The notes beneath the pieces were generated by a model that saw only the letters and a program-made list of their open reading frames with translations, had not been told where the DNA came from and searched no databases. The position numbers and the translations under genes are program-made. This document shows, piece after piece, positions 9,010 to 17,961 of a stretch of 64,000 bases of DNA; the first letter of the stretch is position 1, and each line of letters starts with the position of its first letter. The stretch comes from Massilibacillus massiliensis (GTDB lineage Bacteria > Bacillota > Negativicutes > FLKF01). The DNA lies in NCBI RefSeq assembly GCF_900086705.1, contig NZ_LT575483.1:1321534-1385533 (forward strand), read 5' to 3'.

Positions 9010-9684
9010 TTAATGTTCTTGTATCACTTTGATCTTGTATGTTAAAGCTATCTCACGATTGAGCTTTTCATCTACGATCTTACAAGAGAATTTATCCCCG
9101 AATTTAAATCCATCTTTCAATGGAACTGTCCCTGTATAAATCAGACAATGATTAACATCCAACTCTTTTTCAATTTCAGAAATAATGCATTCCAAGGACA
9201 ATAAATCACTTGTCAGGCCAGCTTGATATTCCACTTCCGTGTCATCAATTACCTGCGAAGAAACCAATTTGATTGCATCGAAATGATCTTTAATTTCGTC
9301 ATACTCCCAGAACTCTTTAGCATAGGGCTTTAAACAAACCTGTTTCGATTTATGGATACTCACCGCTTCCAATTCTCGATCTGTGTGATCGCTGCCAATC
9401 CCGATATAATATTTATGATCACGTACAAGGATAATATATTCAACTTCACCACTTGTTTTATCGGCAATCACCTCAATTGTATCCTCAGACGTCAGCAGCC
9501 CCTTTGCACATTGATACACAACAGGCACAGATTTTGGACAATGAATTCCTTCCGCTTCCAATTCTCGAATATGTTCCATCGTTTTTTCTATGTCTTTTCC
9601 GGCGAAGCCGACAACAATCAATTTATCTAGTTCCATAGATTCTTCTTTGCGCCCTTGTTTTGTCACTACAGTATATTTCATCAT
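9010..9684 (-). CDS. DUF2848-family protein
   Basis: Soluble 224-aa protein carrying the GSDHTDRELE motif (about residues 97-106) that I associate with DUF2848, a family related to fumarylacetoacetate-hydrolase-like folds. No reaction is established. It sits 21 bases downstream of the nitrilase-family gene and upstream of the permease, so it probably acts on the same organic acid. GAGGAGG precedes tandem ATG codons; the first is used here. The DUF assignment is from memory of the motif. Confidence 0.72.
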   Translation of the reverse strand: MMKYTVVTKQGRKEESMELDKLIVVGFAGKDIEKTMEHIRELEAEGIHCPKSVPVVYQCAKGLLTSEDTIEVIADKTSGEVEYIILVRDHKYYIGIGSDHTDRELEAVSIHKSKQVCLKPYAKEFWEYDEIKDHFDAIKLVSSQVIDDTEVEYQAGLTSDLLSLECIISEIEKELDVNHCLIYTGTVPLKDGFKFGDKFSCKIVDEKLNREIALTYKIKVIQEH

Positions 9685-9705
9685 TTTTCCTCCTCGGTTT
9701 CTTTC

Positions 9706-10500
9706 TTAGTCTACTTTATAGTATGCAGGTTTTCTATCACGAAAAATATTGATAGACTCACGAATCCCTTGTATCATCTCCATATCAATTTCACCGGTTT
9801 GAATTTCCTCCTCGGTCCCCATATGACAGATGGGTTCACCCCAAGGATTGATTAAAAGAGAATTTCCACCATATTTAGTTTCTCCTGCATAACCACAGGC
9901 ATTTACCGCACAGACATACATCTGATTTTCAATGGCTCTGGCTGTAGCCAGTGTAACCCAATGCAACTTTCTGGCAAGCGGCCACTGCGCAGGAATAAAC
10001 ATCAAGTCTACGCCCTGCAAAGTTGCTGTACGAATGAACTCCGGAAATCTCATATCATAACAAATCACACAAGAACACTTTATACCATCCAAGCTGAAAT
10101 GAATCACTTTATTGCCACCTTTAAAGTAATGGTGTTCATCTGATGGAGTAAACCCATGTACTTTGTCATACGCGCCAACAACCTCACCTAAACGATTAAA
10201 CACATATAATGTATTGTAAATGTTCCCTTCTTTTTTATTAGCTACAGAGCCTGCCACAATATTTACATGATGCGCACTGGCAAATGCACCAAATACCTCT
10301 TTCGTTTTTTCTCCATCAACATCGGCTAACGTTGACAACCCTTCTTTAGGGAAAAAACCTACATTCATCGTTTCAGGAAACACTATAATATCCGGTTTTT
10401 CTTTCATCGCGTTTTCCATTAACTGCACTGCACGCTGATAATTTTCCTCAGGTTTAGCAAATGCAACATCCATCTGGATCAAACTAATTCTTTTTTTCAT
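9706..10500 (-). CDS. Carbon-nitrogen hydrolase (nitrilase/omega-amidase family)
   Basis: Cytoplasmic amidase of about 264 aa with the Glu-Lys-Cys triad of the nitrilase superfamily: E in FPETMNVGFF, K in DKVHGF, and C in CVICYDMRFPEF. Length and motifs suggest the omega-amidase/NIT2-like branch, which hydrolyses alpha-keto acid omega-amides, but the substrate is not certain. The start at 10500 is preferred over a longer reading frame because GAGGAGG lies seven bases before it. It is first in a minus-strand set followed by DUF2848, a permease and a GntR regulator. The palindrome TGGTATACCA lies 35 bases upstream. Confidence 0.87.
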   Translation of the reverse strand: MKKRISLIQMDVAFAKPEENYQRAVQLMENAMKEKPDIIVFPETMNVGFFPKEGLSTLADVDGEKTKEVFGAFASAHHVNIVAGSVANKKEGNIYNTLYVFNRLGEVVGAYDKVHGFTPSDEHHYFKGGNKVIHFSLDGIKCSCVICYDMRFPEFIRTATLQGVDLMFIPAQWPLARKLHWVTLATARAIENQMYVCAVNACGYAGETKYGGNSLLINPWGEPICHMGTEEEIQTGEIDMEMIQGIRESINIFRDRKPAYYKVD

Positions 10501-10534
10501 TTCGAACCTCCTCACGCGAATGGTGTATAGTATG

Positions 10535-10544
10535 TGGTATACCA
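10535..10544. promoter_or_regulatory. Palindrome TGGTATACCA, candidate GntR operator
   Basis: A perfect 10-base palindrome in the promoter region of the nitrilase operon, preceded by a related TGGTGTATAG. It fits the general GT-N-AC pattern of GntR-family operators, so the GntR protein encoded at the end of the operon could bind here. It differs from the TAGCATGCTA sites next to the regulator gene. Confidence 0.4.
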
Positions 10545-10552
10545 TTTGCAGT

Positions 10553-10608
10553 AAATAAAAAAAGATGTCTTATAAGAATGTAAAATTACATCCTTACAAG
10601 ACATCTTT
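10553..10608 (-). terminator. Rho-independent terminator on the minus strand
   Basis: AAAGATGTCTT pairs with AAGACATCTTT, with a second inner stem (ATGTAA/TTACAT). On the minus strand it is followed by a run of seven T. It lies about 140 bases beyond the Lrp-family stop and ahead of the nitrilase promoter. Confidence 0.8.
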
Positions 10609-10750
10609 GTCTTCTGAAATTATTTAAATAAAACGTCCAGAGCAAACTTCGGTACCCTCTTTGCTCTTTTCAATTGCAACTTATTATTTTTTATATCATA
10701 TCTTCTTTTACTTACACTGTCAATAAGAATCTTTCACCATAAAAATGCAT

Positions 10751-11206
10751 TTAAATAAGCAATGCACCCCGCTCTTTGTACCGCGTAATCAAAAATTCAG
10801 ATTCGACACTTTGAATTCCGTCAATCTCGCGTAGTTGCTGCGCATAACGACTTACATGCTCCTGATTATCAAACAATGCATGTACATGTAAATGAGGTTT
10901 TCCGCTCATTTGATATACATTGGTAATCTCATCCGAATTTAATAGTGTCTCAGCAATCTGATCCATTTTGCTCCATTCCACATCAATATTAAAATAAATC
11001 GAAAGATTTTTTCCTGCTTTCAAAGGATTTACAACAATCGTAAAATTGCTGATAATTCCATGTTCTACAAGCTGACTGACTCTTTCACGAACGGCCGCAC
11101 GCGTCAAACCAACTAGCCGCCCAAGCTCCGCATGACTTAGCCGCCCATTCTCTGATAAGTATTTCAAAATCTGCCGATCAATTTCATCAAGATTTTTAAA
11201 TTGCAT
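10751..11206 (-). CDS. Lrp/AsnC-family transcriptional regulator
   Basis: Typical 151-aa Lrp/AsnC protein: helix-turn-helix at residues 5-60 (DRQILKYLSENGRLSHAELGRLVGLTRAAVRERV) and a RAM effector domain at about 65-145. Members sense amino acids and control their metabolism or transport. The ATG at 11206 is nine bases after AAGG; an ATG at 11215 abuts it and is less likely. It diverges from the TSUP-DUF1634 pair across about 170 bases, making that pair a plausible target. Confidence 0.9.
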   Translation of the reverse strand: MQFKNLDEIDRQILKYLSENGRLSHAELGRLVGLTRAAVRERVSQLVEHGIISNFTIVVNPLKAGKNLSIYFNIDVEWSKMDQIAETLLNSDEITNVYQMSGKPHLHVHALFDNQEHVSRYAQQLREIDGIQSVESEFLITRYKERGALLI

Positions 11207-11382
11207 TGTTCTCATCCTTCATCCTAATTTATTTTACAATGTAAAATAAATTATATTTTTATTGAACGATTGTATAAATTATATTATACTTATGATTATG
11301 ATTTTTGTATATATAGTGAATGAAATCTGTACTCATAAAAAACTTTCATTTTACTATACTATAAAAGATTGGAGTGAATTAC

Positions 11383-12222
11383 ATGACGATTATGGCTTTC
11401 AACATTTTACTTATTTCAATTTCTGCCGGAATTATGGGGTCGATCTTGGGACTTGGCGGGGGGATTATCATGACCCCAGCATTAACTTTTATCTTTGGCA
11501 TAGATATTCAATATGCCATCGGCGCGAGTTTAATTTCAGTCATTGCTACTTCCAGCGGGGCTGCCATTGCTTATATTCGTGACGGTATTACCAATATTCG
11601 TGTTGGTATGTTTCTAGAAATTGCAACGACCATAGGCGCAATTACAGGCGCAATTATCGGCGGACTCATTGCCCCAGACTTATTATACTTGATTTTCGGC
11701 ATATTCATCATCTATTCTGCAATCTTAATGTTAAAAAAAGTTGCACAAGAACTGCCCGGTGAAGTACCTTTGCATCCGTTGGCAAAGACATTGAAACTGC
11801 AAGGCGAATATTACGACAAAGCTTTAGATAAAACGATTGCATACAACGCAGACAGGGTTTACAGTGGTTTTGGTGTCATGTATGGCGCTGGTATTATCTC
11901 TGGGCTCTTAGGCATCGGCAGTGGAAGTTTTAAGGTTATGGCAATGGATGTCTTTATGAAATTGCCCCTTAAGGTATCTAGTGCAACAAGCAATTTTATG
12001 ATGGGTGTAACCGGTGCAGCCAGTGCAGCAATTTATATCTATAGAGGCGATATAGATCCGGTGATATCCGCCCCTGTAGCATTAGGTGTCTTAATTGGTT
12101 CAACAATTGGTGCAAGGCTGATGCAGAAATTAAAAAGTAAAACAATCCGCAAGCTCTTTATTCCTATTCTTCTCTACGTCGGGCTTCAGATGATATTGCA
12201 AGGATTGGGGGTTAAATTCTAA
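11383..12222 (+). CDS. TSUP-family (TauE/SafE) membrane transporter
   Basis: Integral membrane protein of 279 aa with two TauE/SafE halves, each starting with a glycine-rich motif (GSILGLGGGIIMTPAL and GLLGIGSGSFKVMAMD). The family exports or imports organosulfur compounds and anions such as sulfite, sulfoacetate and taurine derivatives. The ATG at 11383 is preferred over a GTG at 11374 because the GGAG ribosome site overlaps the latter. Its stop codon overlaps the start of the DUF1634 gene (TAATG), and the two are commonly paired in other genomes. Substrate unknown. Confidence 0.88.
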   Translation: MTIMAFNILLISISAGIMGSILGLGGGIIMTPALTFIFGIDIQYAIGASLISVIATSSGAAIAYIRDGITNIRVGMFLEIATTIGAITGAIIGGLIAPDLLYLIFGIFIIYSAILMLKKVAQELPGEVPLHPLAKTLKLQGEYYDKALDKTIAYNADRVYSGFGVMYGAGIISGLLGIGSGSFKVMAMDVFMKLPLKVSSATSNFMMGVTGAASAAIYIYRGDIDPVISAPVALGVLIGSTIGARLMQKLKSKTIRKLFIPILLYVGLQMILQGLGVKF

Positions 12223-12593
12223 TGGAAAACAAGCAAACGCAAGCCTCACATCATTTACTTAAAGCAGAGCTTTTTGTTAGCTATGCACTGCGCGTTGGCG
12301 TATTCTTAAGTGCAACTGTGATCCTACTTGGCCTGATCAGATTCTTTCTAACCGGAGAAAGTGGCTATCCAGGAAATACTTATCCCACAAGAATACCTGA
12401 TATTCTTCTAGGTGCACTCGCGCTTAAATCTTTTGGCATCATTATGTTCGGTCTTCTATTACTCATCTTAACCCCAGTTTTCCGTGTTGGAATTTCCATC
12501 TTGGTCTTTAGCCTTGAAAAAGATTGGCTATATACAGGAATTTCAGCAATTGTTTTTCTGATCCTTTGCAGCAGTTTTTTCTTTGGGAAATAA
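12222..12593 (+). CDS. DUF1634 membrane protein, TSUP partner
   Basis: Small 123-aa protein with three hydrophobic segments (about residues 24-44, 65-90 and 98-120), of the size and pattern of DUF1634. It starts one base inside the stop codon of the TSUP transporter, so the two are co-translated and probably form a complex. No reaction is known for the family. Confidence 0.82.
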   Translation: MENKQTQASHHLLKAELFVSYALRVGVFLSATVILLGLIRFFLTGESGYPGNTYPTRIPDILLGALALKSFGIIMFGLLLLILTPVFRVGISILVFSLEKDWLYTGISAIVFLILCSSFFFGK

Positions 12594-12629
12594 CCGATTT
12601 TGACTCTAAATCGATCTATCTCATCGACT

Positions 12630-12679
12630 AAATACAAAACAGGCTTTCGTTAAATTTAACGAAAGCCTGTTTTGTATTT
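12630..12679. terminator. Bidirectional terminator with 25-base perfect arms
   Basis: Left arm 12630-12654 and right arm 12655-12679 are exact reverse complements with no spacer; AT-rich ends give a T tract on both strands. It separates the convergent DUF1634 and PepSY genes. The right arm contains the last codons and stop of the PepSY gene. Confidence 0.88.
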
Positions 12680-14191
12680 AGGGCTATCTTCTAATTGCAA
12701 TATTGTCCACCGTTTTTTCAAACTTCTGGCTGCAGCCCACAGCATTAATCCAAAGATAAGAACTGTTATATCTACACCTGCAGTGACCCAATCACCATTT
12801 ACAATCGTTTTTGATAATCCAACCGATGTCATTAACGCATTTAACAAGGGCAATCCCAGCGCAAGTCCCGCTGCCAGATAAAGTTGCTGCGGCCATGCTT
12901 TTTCCTTTGGCTGCAAAAAAGCATGAATGAATAGACAAAGCCAAAAGAAGAAAAATGCGCCAATCTCGGCTTCCGCTCGCCCTTTCAATGCAACTGGCAG
13001 CAAGCGATTCACCCATAAAAAACCAAGTGAAGCTGTAATCAATCCAGCAATTACACCTATATTAATAGATTCTGCCACCCGAAAAAGATCGCGGTCAGTT
13101 CCCCATTCCTTGGCATATCTCGCTCGTCTCTTAATCGTAAAAAACACGAGTCCCGTGCCAATCATGATTGAGCTGATCATTCCCAAGATAAAGTACAGCC
13201 ACGCCATAGGATAGCCGCCAAATTTGACAATATGCAAGCCTACCAGAGATCGTACAAGCGTCGCTTGTGTCCCCCATTTCGTCTGACTTACCAGCCATTC
13301 ACCACTTACGCCATCAAATGTAACCCGATCAGCAATCGCTAAAAGACGATCATCGACACGTCGCATAAAATTAATCACGGTATTACGACTATCGGGATTT
13401 GGAACTTGTATACACCAAATATTGCCGTCACCAATTTCCCGTTCTGCCGCCGGTACTAAATCAGCAAGTGGATACGTCTGGACCTTTTCTCGACTCTTAG
13501 GTCTTTCCACAACCTGTAAGAGATCGACCCAAAACTTATTTTGCCCTTGGTAGAATGTATGCATTGATACAGGCATGATATCCATAAAGGTCATCACCAA
13601 CCCAGAATATGTGATCATCACTACAAAGGGCAGTGTCAAAATTCCCGTCATCGTATGTACACTGAGCCAGCTACGTCGCCAACGCAAAAAAAAGAAATCT
13701 TTGATTACACTGCGGCGAATCACAATACCAGAAATTACTGCTGCTAACATCGCCAATCCGGCTATGCTGACCAACCAAGTGCCTGTATGCCCCCGACTCA
13801 ATTCATAATGAAAAAGTGCAAAAAACTCCCCGCCCTCTGTATCTCTAGCCTTAATAACCGCGCCCGTAGACGGATCAATAAATTGATGAAAATCCTGCTT
13901 ACCTTTTTTCCAGGAAACTTCTACATTTGAGATGCGTCCCTGCGGAAGGGTAATAAACCAAACATCAGCATCAGAGGCGAGCTGCCGCAGTGCTTTTTCT
14001 GCAGCAGCAACAGATACAGCCGTTGCTGCGCGCTGCTGCACACGCACTTCCGGACGCATCCATGCACTGATTTCTGGTTCAAACACCGCAATTGTACCAG
14101 TAAAGAACACAATAAATAATACCCAACCAAGACATAGTCCACCCCAAGTATGAAACATCTTCATTCCTTGCAACATTGTATTTTTCCTCAC
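12656..14191 (-). CDS. PepSY-associated membrane protein, probable ferric-siderophore reductase
   Basis: Membrane protein of 511 aa in the PepSY-TM/PiuB-like family. The four-helix core begins with HTWGGLCLGWVLFIVFFTGT (residues 14-33) and continues with segments near 140-160, 185-210 and 335-355; a soluble PepSY-containing loop lies between. Four more hydrophobic segments (about 375-500) form a C-terminal extension. Family members are thought to reduce siderophore-bound iron using haem or flavin partners. It follows the siderophore receptor and a DUF3649 gene on the same strand, an order familiar from Proteobacteria. The GTG start has GGAGG seven bases upstream. The stop codon lies inside a terminator stem. 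Confidence 0.85.
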   Translation of the reverse strand: MRKNTMLQGMKMFHTWGGLCLGWVLFIVFFTGTIAVFEPEISAWMRPEVRVQQRAATAVSVAAAEKALRQLASDADVWFITLPQGRISNVEVSWKKGKQDFHQFIDPSTGAVIKARDTEGGEFFALFHYELSRGHTGTWLVSIAGLAMLAAVISGIVIRRSVIKDFFFLRWRRSWLSVHTMTGILTLPFVVMITYSGLVMTFMDIMPVSMHTFYQGQNKFWVDLLQVVERPKSREKVQTYPLADLVPAAEREIGDGNIWCIQVPNPDSRNTVINFMRRVDDRLLAIADRVTFDGVSGEWLVSQTKWGTQATLVRSLVGLHIVKFGGYPMAWLYFILGMISSIMIGTGLVFFTIKRRARYAKEWGTDRDLFRVAESINIGVIAGLITASLGFLWVNRLLPVALKGRAEAEIGAFFFFWLCLFIHAFLQPKEKAWPQQLYLAAGLALGLPLLNALMTSVGLSKTIVNGDWVTAGVDITVLIFGLMLWAAARSLKKRWTILQLEDSPKYKTGFR

Positions 14192-14204
14192 ACAAAGCCT
14201 CCTT

Positions 14205-14534
14205 TCAGCGCAGACAGCTTGCCAGTACTATCATCGCCCCAGAAATTAATCCTACGCCGAGCAACCCCTTCCAAACACACTGCACGCTTTCTGCAGTAAA
14301 TGCCCAAACGAACACAGTCAAATATATCAAGGGTAAAAGTAAACCACAAAAGAAGGTTGCTTCTGTGTGTGATAAAGGCAGCCAAAGCGAAACTGCACGA
14401 ATCAAACTATAGGACAAGCCATAGCCGCCAAAAACTGCTGTTAGAGATCTTAACATTAGCTGCATCACTGGATGAGAGCTTAAAAATACTGATCTAACAA
14501 GCTCCCACTCCGCAGTCACTGAAAACTTCTGCAA
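14205..14534 (-). CDS. DUF3649-like small membrane protein
   Basis: A 109-aa protein with three hydrophobic segments (about 30-50, 58-80 and 88-107). Size and place between a TonB receptor and a PepSY protein match DUF3649, whose members accompany siderophore uptake genes in Proteobacteria; function is unestablished. No ATG fits; the TTG at 14534 is supported by AGGAGG seven bases upstream. It lies 18 bases after the receptor gene and 13 before the PepSY gene, so the three form one operon. Confidence 0.72.
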   Translation of the reverse strand: MQKFSVTAEWELVRSVFLSSHPVMQLMLRSLTAVFGGYGLSYSLIRAVSLWLPLSHTEATFFCGLLLPLIYLTVFVWAFTAESVQCVWKGLLGVGLISGAMIVLASCLR

Positions 14535-14552
14535 ACTTTTGCCTCCTTACTT

Positions 14553-16790
14553 TTAAAGATCCATTGTCATGGATAATTTATATGTACGACCATTTCCGAT
14601 GGTGAGATAACCATCATTAAATGTACCAGACCAATAATTTTTATCCAATAAGTTTTCTACATTGAAACGGAAAACAGTCGGGTTGCCTTGCATCGAAGTC
14701 TTATATTGCATACCAACATCGTAACGAACCCAACTAGGAAGCTTTGCCGTATTTTTAGCGTTTGCATACTCTTCGCCTGTATACACTGCCCGCGTACTAA
14801 AACTCAAGCCCGGCACACTGGTAGAATCAAATTCAAAACCAAGATTCGCCTGCCATTTTGGTACACCATATGCGCTATTGCCATTTAGCGTTTGATCCGC
14901 TTTATCTGCATAAGTAGCACGCATATAGGTAACTCCACCTAAAACATGCACACTATCACTGACTTGCCCAAAGGTAGTCCACTCTACGCCTTTATTTCGT
15001 TGTTTACCATTTGAATCGTAAATTTTTGTTATACTATTTAAACTTGGATCGCCTGGCTTATCAACTTGAAACAAGCTTACAGTATTTGCATAATTGCCAG
15101 TATCCCATTTTACACCGATCTCTTTCTGTTTCGTCTTATAAGGTGCCAATACTTCTCCATTATTTACAGCATTGACATCATTTACAGTCTGACCTGCACT
15201 TAAGCCTTCAATATAGTTTGCATAAAATGATGTAGATTTCGTTGCCCATGGTTTTATGACAAAAGCAATTGCCGGAGTAATAGCATGATCATTGTAACTT
15301 TTAGTCACTTCACCGGTAGCTTTGTAACTTTTTGAATTAACCTTTTGATTACGCAAACCTAATATCAATTTGTATTTATCTTTATTAAAGGATAAAGTAT
15401 CTGCCAAAGCAACACTCGTAAGTGTATTTTCCCCTGTCTTAGGGGCTGCACCTGGATCCGTCGCCAAAATTGGCTTTACTGGATGATAAATATTTGAAGG
15501 ATATTTATCCGATCCTTTATTTATCGTGCCACTTTCTATATCAACTTTAGTTGCACTCAGAACCATTTGATGCTCAACGGCTCCAGTCGTAAATTTTTGC
15601 TTTAACCCAACCTCTGATGATACAGCATCCTTATAACCCCTGAGATAAAATGTTTGACCAGAATAATTTCCTAATGTATCTGTGCTATTTGAACGTGTGC
15701 CATTAATAAAACCTTTATAGTTATTTTTTAAATATCCAATGTTTGCATATGCAGTCAGGTTTTCATTAAAATCATACTCACTCCGAAGCATCGCACCCTT
15801 ATTTTGTGTTTGACTATGCACTCCAGCAAATAAATTGGTATCTCCATCTGGTGCTTTAGGAAGCTGCGTCACTGAACTCAAAAAACCAAACATTGCGGAT
15901 GAACCGCCCGTAAAGTTTTCTTCGTGATTGAATGCATCCAAATAAGCTCTAAATTTTTCACCTTGATAATCTAAATTAATTGACCCAAAAGTACGTTCTT
16001 TTTCCTGATCATGCACACCTGTTGCACCATCGTTTCTAGCGATATTAAGCCGCATGCCCCATTCCCTATTTTCACCGAAACGGCGTCCAAGATCCAAATG
16101 AACGCCTTTATTCAAGCTAGACGTATATTCCGTCGTCAATCTTGTCAATGGTTCTTCATCGGCTGTTTTTGTCACGATATTCACCGTTCCACCCCCCGCT
16201 CCGCCTGGGGACATTCCATATAAAAGTGCACTTGGCCCTTTAAGGACCTCTACACGCTCAAGAAATTCTGTCGGCACATGATTGGCGGGTGCAAGACCAT
16301 ACATCCCATTTAAAGCAATTTCAGACTCGTTTACATCCAGTCCGCGAACTGAAAAATTTTCACTCATATGACCATTCGATGTGGTAAACCGTACCGAGGC
16401 ATCATTCATGAGTACATCCGCTAGCGTTCTTGCCTGTTGATCTTCAATCACCTTTTCCGTATAACTGGTGATATTAAACGGCGTATCAAAAATATCCATA
16501 TCGCCTAAAATCCCTAGATTGGCTTTTTTAGCCACCTGACCGCCGGCATAGGATTCAACCTTGCGCCCACTTTTTTGGTGCTCCCGGTCCCCAAAAATCG
16601 TCGAACCTTCAAATGTAAACTCACTTTTTTCCGCTTGTTCTGCAGATGTATCTGTTTTTTGCTCTTCTGCACCAGTTGCCGAAGCATCCTGCTCGGCGGC
16701 ATACACTGAAAATGGTGAATGCAGCGCCAATGAAGTACCAATCAAAGCATATAAAAGCTTTTTTCTGGTACGCGACATTTTATACAACAT
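14553..16790 (-). CDS. TonB-dependent siderophore receptor (FhuA/FoxA-type)
   Basis: Outer-membrane receptor of 745 aa. A signal peptide ends near residue 32 (VYAAE), plug at about 90-210 (GLDVNESEIALNGMYG, then VEVLKGPSALLYGMSPGGAGGGTVNIVTK) and a 22-strand barrel ending in NVENLLDKNYW...TMDL. It lacks the copper motifs of the receptor at 249 and has the layout of TonB-siderophore receptors, so ferric siderophore is the probable ligand. ATG at 16790 is preferred to an adjoining GTG because it is seven bases from AGGAGG. A Fur box lies 23 bases upstream. It heads an operon with DUF3649 and PepSY genes, and diverges from an AraC activator. Confidence 0.92.
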   Translation of the reverse strand: MLYKMSRTRKKLLYALIGTSLALHSPFSVYAAEQDASATGAEEQKTDTSAEQAEKSEFTFEGSTIFGDREHQKSGRKVESYAGGQVAKKANLGILGDMDIFDTPFNITSYTEKVIEDQQARTLADVLMNDASVRFTTSNGHMSENFSVRGLDVNESEIALNGMYGLAPANHVPTEFLERVEVLKGPSALLYGMSPGGAGGGTVNIVTKTADEEPLTRLTTEYTSSLNKGVHLDLGRRFGENREWGMRLNIARNDGATGVHDQEKERTFGSINLDYQGEKFRAYLDAFNHEENFTGGSSAMFGFLSSVTQLPKAPDGDTNLFAGVHSQTQNKGAMLRSEYDFNENLTAYANIGYLKNNYKGFINGTRSNSTDTLGNYSGQTFYLRGYKDAVSSEVGLKQKFTTGAVEHQMVLSATKVDIESGTINKGSDKYPSNIYHPVKPILATDPGAAPKTGENTLTSVALADTLSFNKDKYKLILGLRNQKVNSKSYKATGEVTKSYNDHAITPAIAFVIKPWATKSTSFYANYIEGLSAGQTVNDVNAVNNGEVLAPYKTKQKEIGVKWDTGNYANTVSLFQVDKPGDPSLNSITKIYDSNGKQRNKGVEWTTFGQVSDSVHVLGGVTYMRATYADKADQTLNGNSAYGVPKWQANLGFEFDSTSVPGLSFSTRAVYTGEEYANAKNTAKLPSWVRYDVGMQYKTSMQGNPTVFRFNVENLLDKNYWSGTFNDGYLTIGNGRTYKLSMTMDL

Positions 16791-16812
16791 CACAATTCCT
16801 CCTTAATTATAT

Positions 16813-16831
16813 GATAATGATTATCAGTATT
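16813..16831. promoter_or_regulatory. Fur box upstream of the siderophore receptor
   Basis: GATAATGATTATCAGTATT matches 16 of 19 Fur consensus positions and includes a perfect 13-base palindrome. It lies 23 bases before the receptor start, within the expected promoter. Confidence 0.8.
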
Positions 16832-16984
16832 ATTACACATCGTAGTGTATCAATGCCTTCAAAGAAAGTAAATAGACTTTTTTTGTAAAAAACCTGCACT
16901 TTTTCCCAAATTAACTTTTAACCAAGCAATTATAAAAATACTTTCTCTATATGGCTTGACAAATCTCTTCTTTTTTGATATTTT

Positions 16985-17003
16985 GATAACGATTATCGTT
17001 TTC
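16985..17003. promoter_or_regulatory. Fur box upstream of the AraC regulator
   Basis: GATAACGATTATCGTTTTC matches 15 of 19 Fur consensus positions. It lies about 30 bases upstream of the AraC-family start, implying that the activator itself is iron-repressed. Confidence 0.72.
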
Positions 17004-17034
17004 ATATATTTAATTGAAAGGAGTTTGTTACCGC

Positions 17035-17856
17035 ATGAAAGTGAATATTCAAGAACTTACCAAACAATTTTCAAAATCAAGTTTTCACATTATAAATGTT
17101 CGCCGTGCAGTAATCGCTCCCGGAAGTAAATATTTTGGTACAACTACACCTCCGTCCTCTGGCTTTATACTTCCGCTTAACGGAAAAGCGCGTATGTTTT
17201 TTAATCATACGCCTTACGAAATGGGGCAAGGAAAAATTTTTCATTTCGCTCCAAATATGTCATTGGATAAAGAAGTTATTGGCGAAGATTATTGGGATTA
17301 CATTGTTTTGCAATACGAATTTAAAAAAACAAGTTCACCGCTCTATTCCCCTTATCATTATGAAACGGACATCAGATTCACACCCCTTGTGCATGAACTG
17401 ATACTTCAGCTGTATTTGTATTGTGCGGTTCCCCAGCAGTTTGTAAATTCGAAAGCGAGAGAACTGTTTCGAAATATTTTGACTGAAATGTCCATCCTTG
17501 AAAAAACTTCAAAACAAGAAAAGGGACATAGAATCATCGAACAAGCTGCACATTTTATAACAATGCACTATATGACACCTATAACCATGCCTAAATTAGC
17601 AGAACAATACAATTTAAAACCCAAACAATTCGCTTATTTATTTCACAAATATACGGGGGTAAGTCCTAATGAATATTTAATCAATCAGAGAATTCACCGT
17701 GCGCATGAACTTCTCATCCATACCACGCGTTCCATTGCCGAAGTATCAGCTTGTGTCGGCTACACCGACCCATACTACTTTAGCAGGTTATTTAAAAAAC
17801 GAACCGGTTTTCCGCCGAGTATTCTGCGAAGCTCAAAATTAGCACAGGCTCAGTAA
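17035..17856 (+). CDS. AraC-family activator of siderophore uptake
   Basis: Regulator of 273 aa: an N-terminal cupin-like sensing region (about 20-110) and two C-terminal AraC helix-turn-helix units (about 170-270; PKLAEQYNLKPKQFAYLFHKYTG and IAEVSACVGYTDPYYFSRLFKKRTGFPPS). By position, between the Fur-controlled receptor and the TonB motor, it resembles PchR/YbtA-type activators that sense the imported siderophore. ATG at 17035 is chosen over a TTG at 17014 because GGAG lies between them, 11 bases ahead of the ATG. It diverges from the receptor operon, its likely target. Confidence 0.88.
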   Translation: MKVNIQELTKQFSKSSFHIINVRRAVIAPGSKYFGTTTPPSSGFILPLNGKARMFFNHTPYEMGQGKIFHFAPNMSLDKEVIGEDYWDYIVLQYEFKKTSSPLYSPYHYETDIRFTPLVHELILQLYLYCAVPQQFVNSKARELFRNILTEMSILEKTSKQEKGHRIIEQAAHFITMHYMTPITMPKLAEQYNLKPKQFAYLFHKYTGVSPNEYLINQRIHRAHELLIHTTRSIAEVSACVGYTDPYYFSRLFKKRTGFPPSILRSSKLAQAQ

Positions 17857-17961
17857 ACATATGACTGTACCAAAACGACATTCTCTCATGAAAATTTTAG
17901 AAAGTTCCACGTTATGTGCTGAACTTAAAATTACTTAACTTTTAACAATAAGGAGATTATT

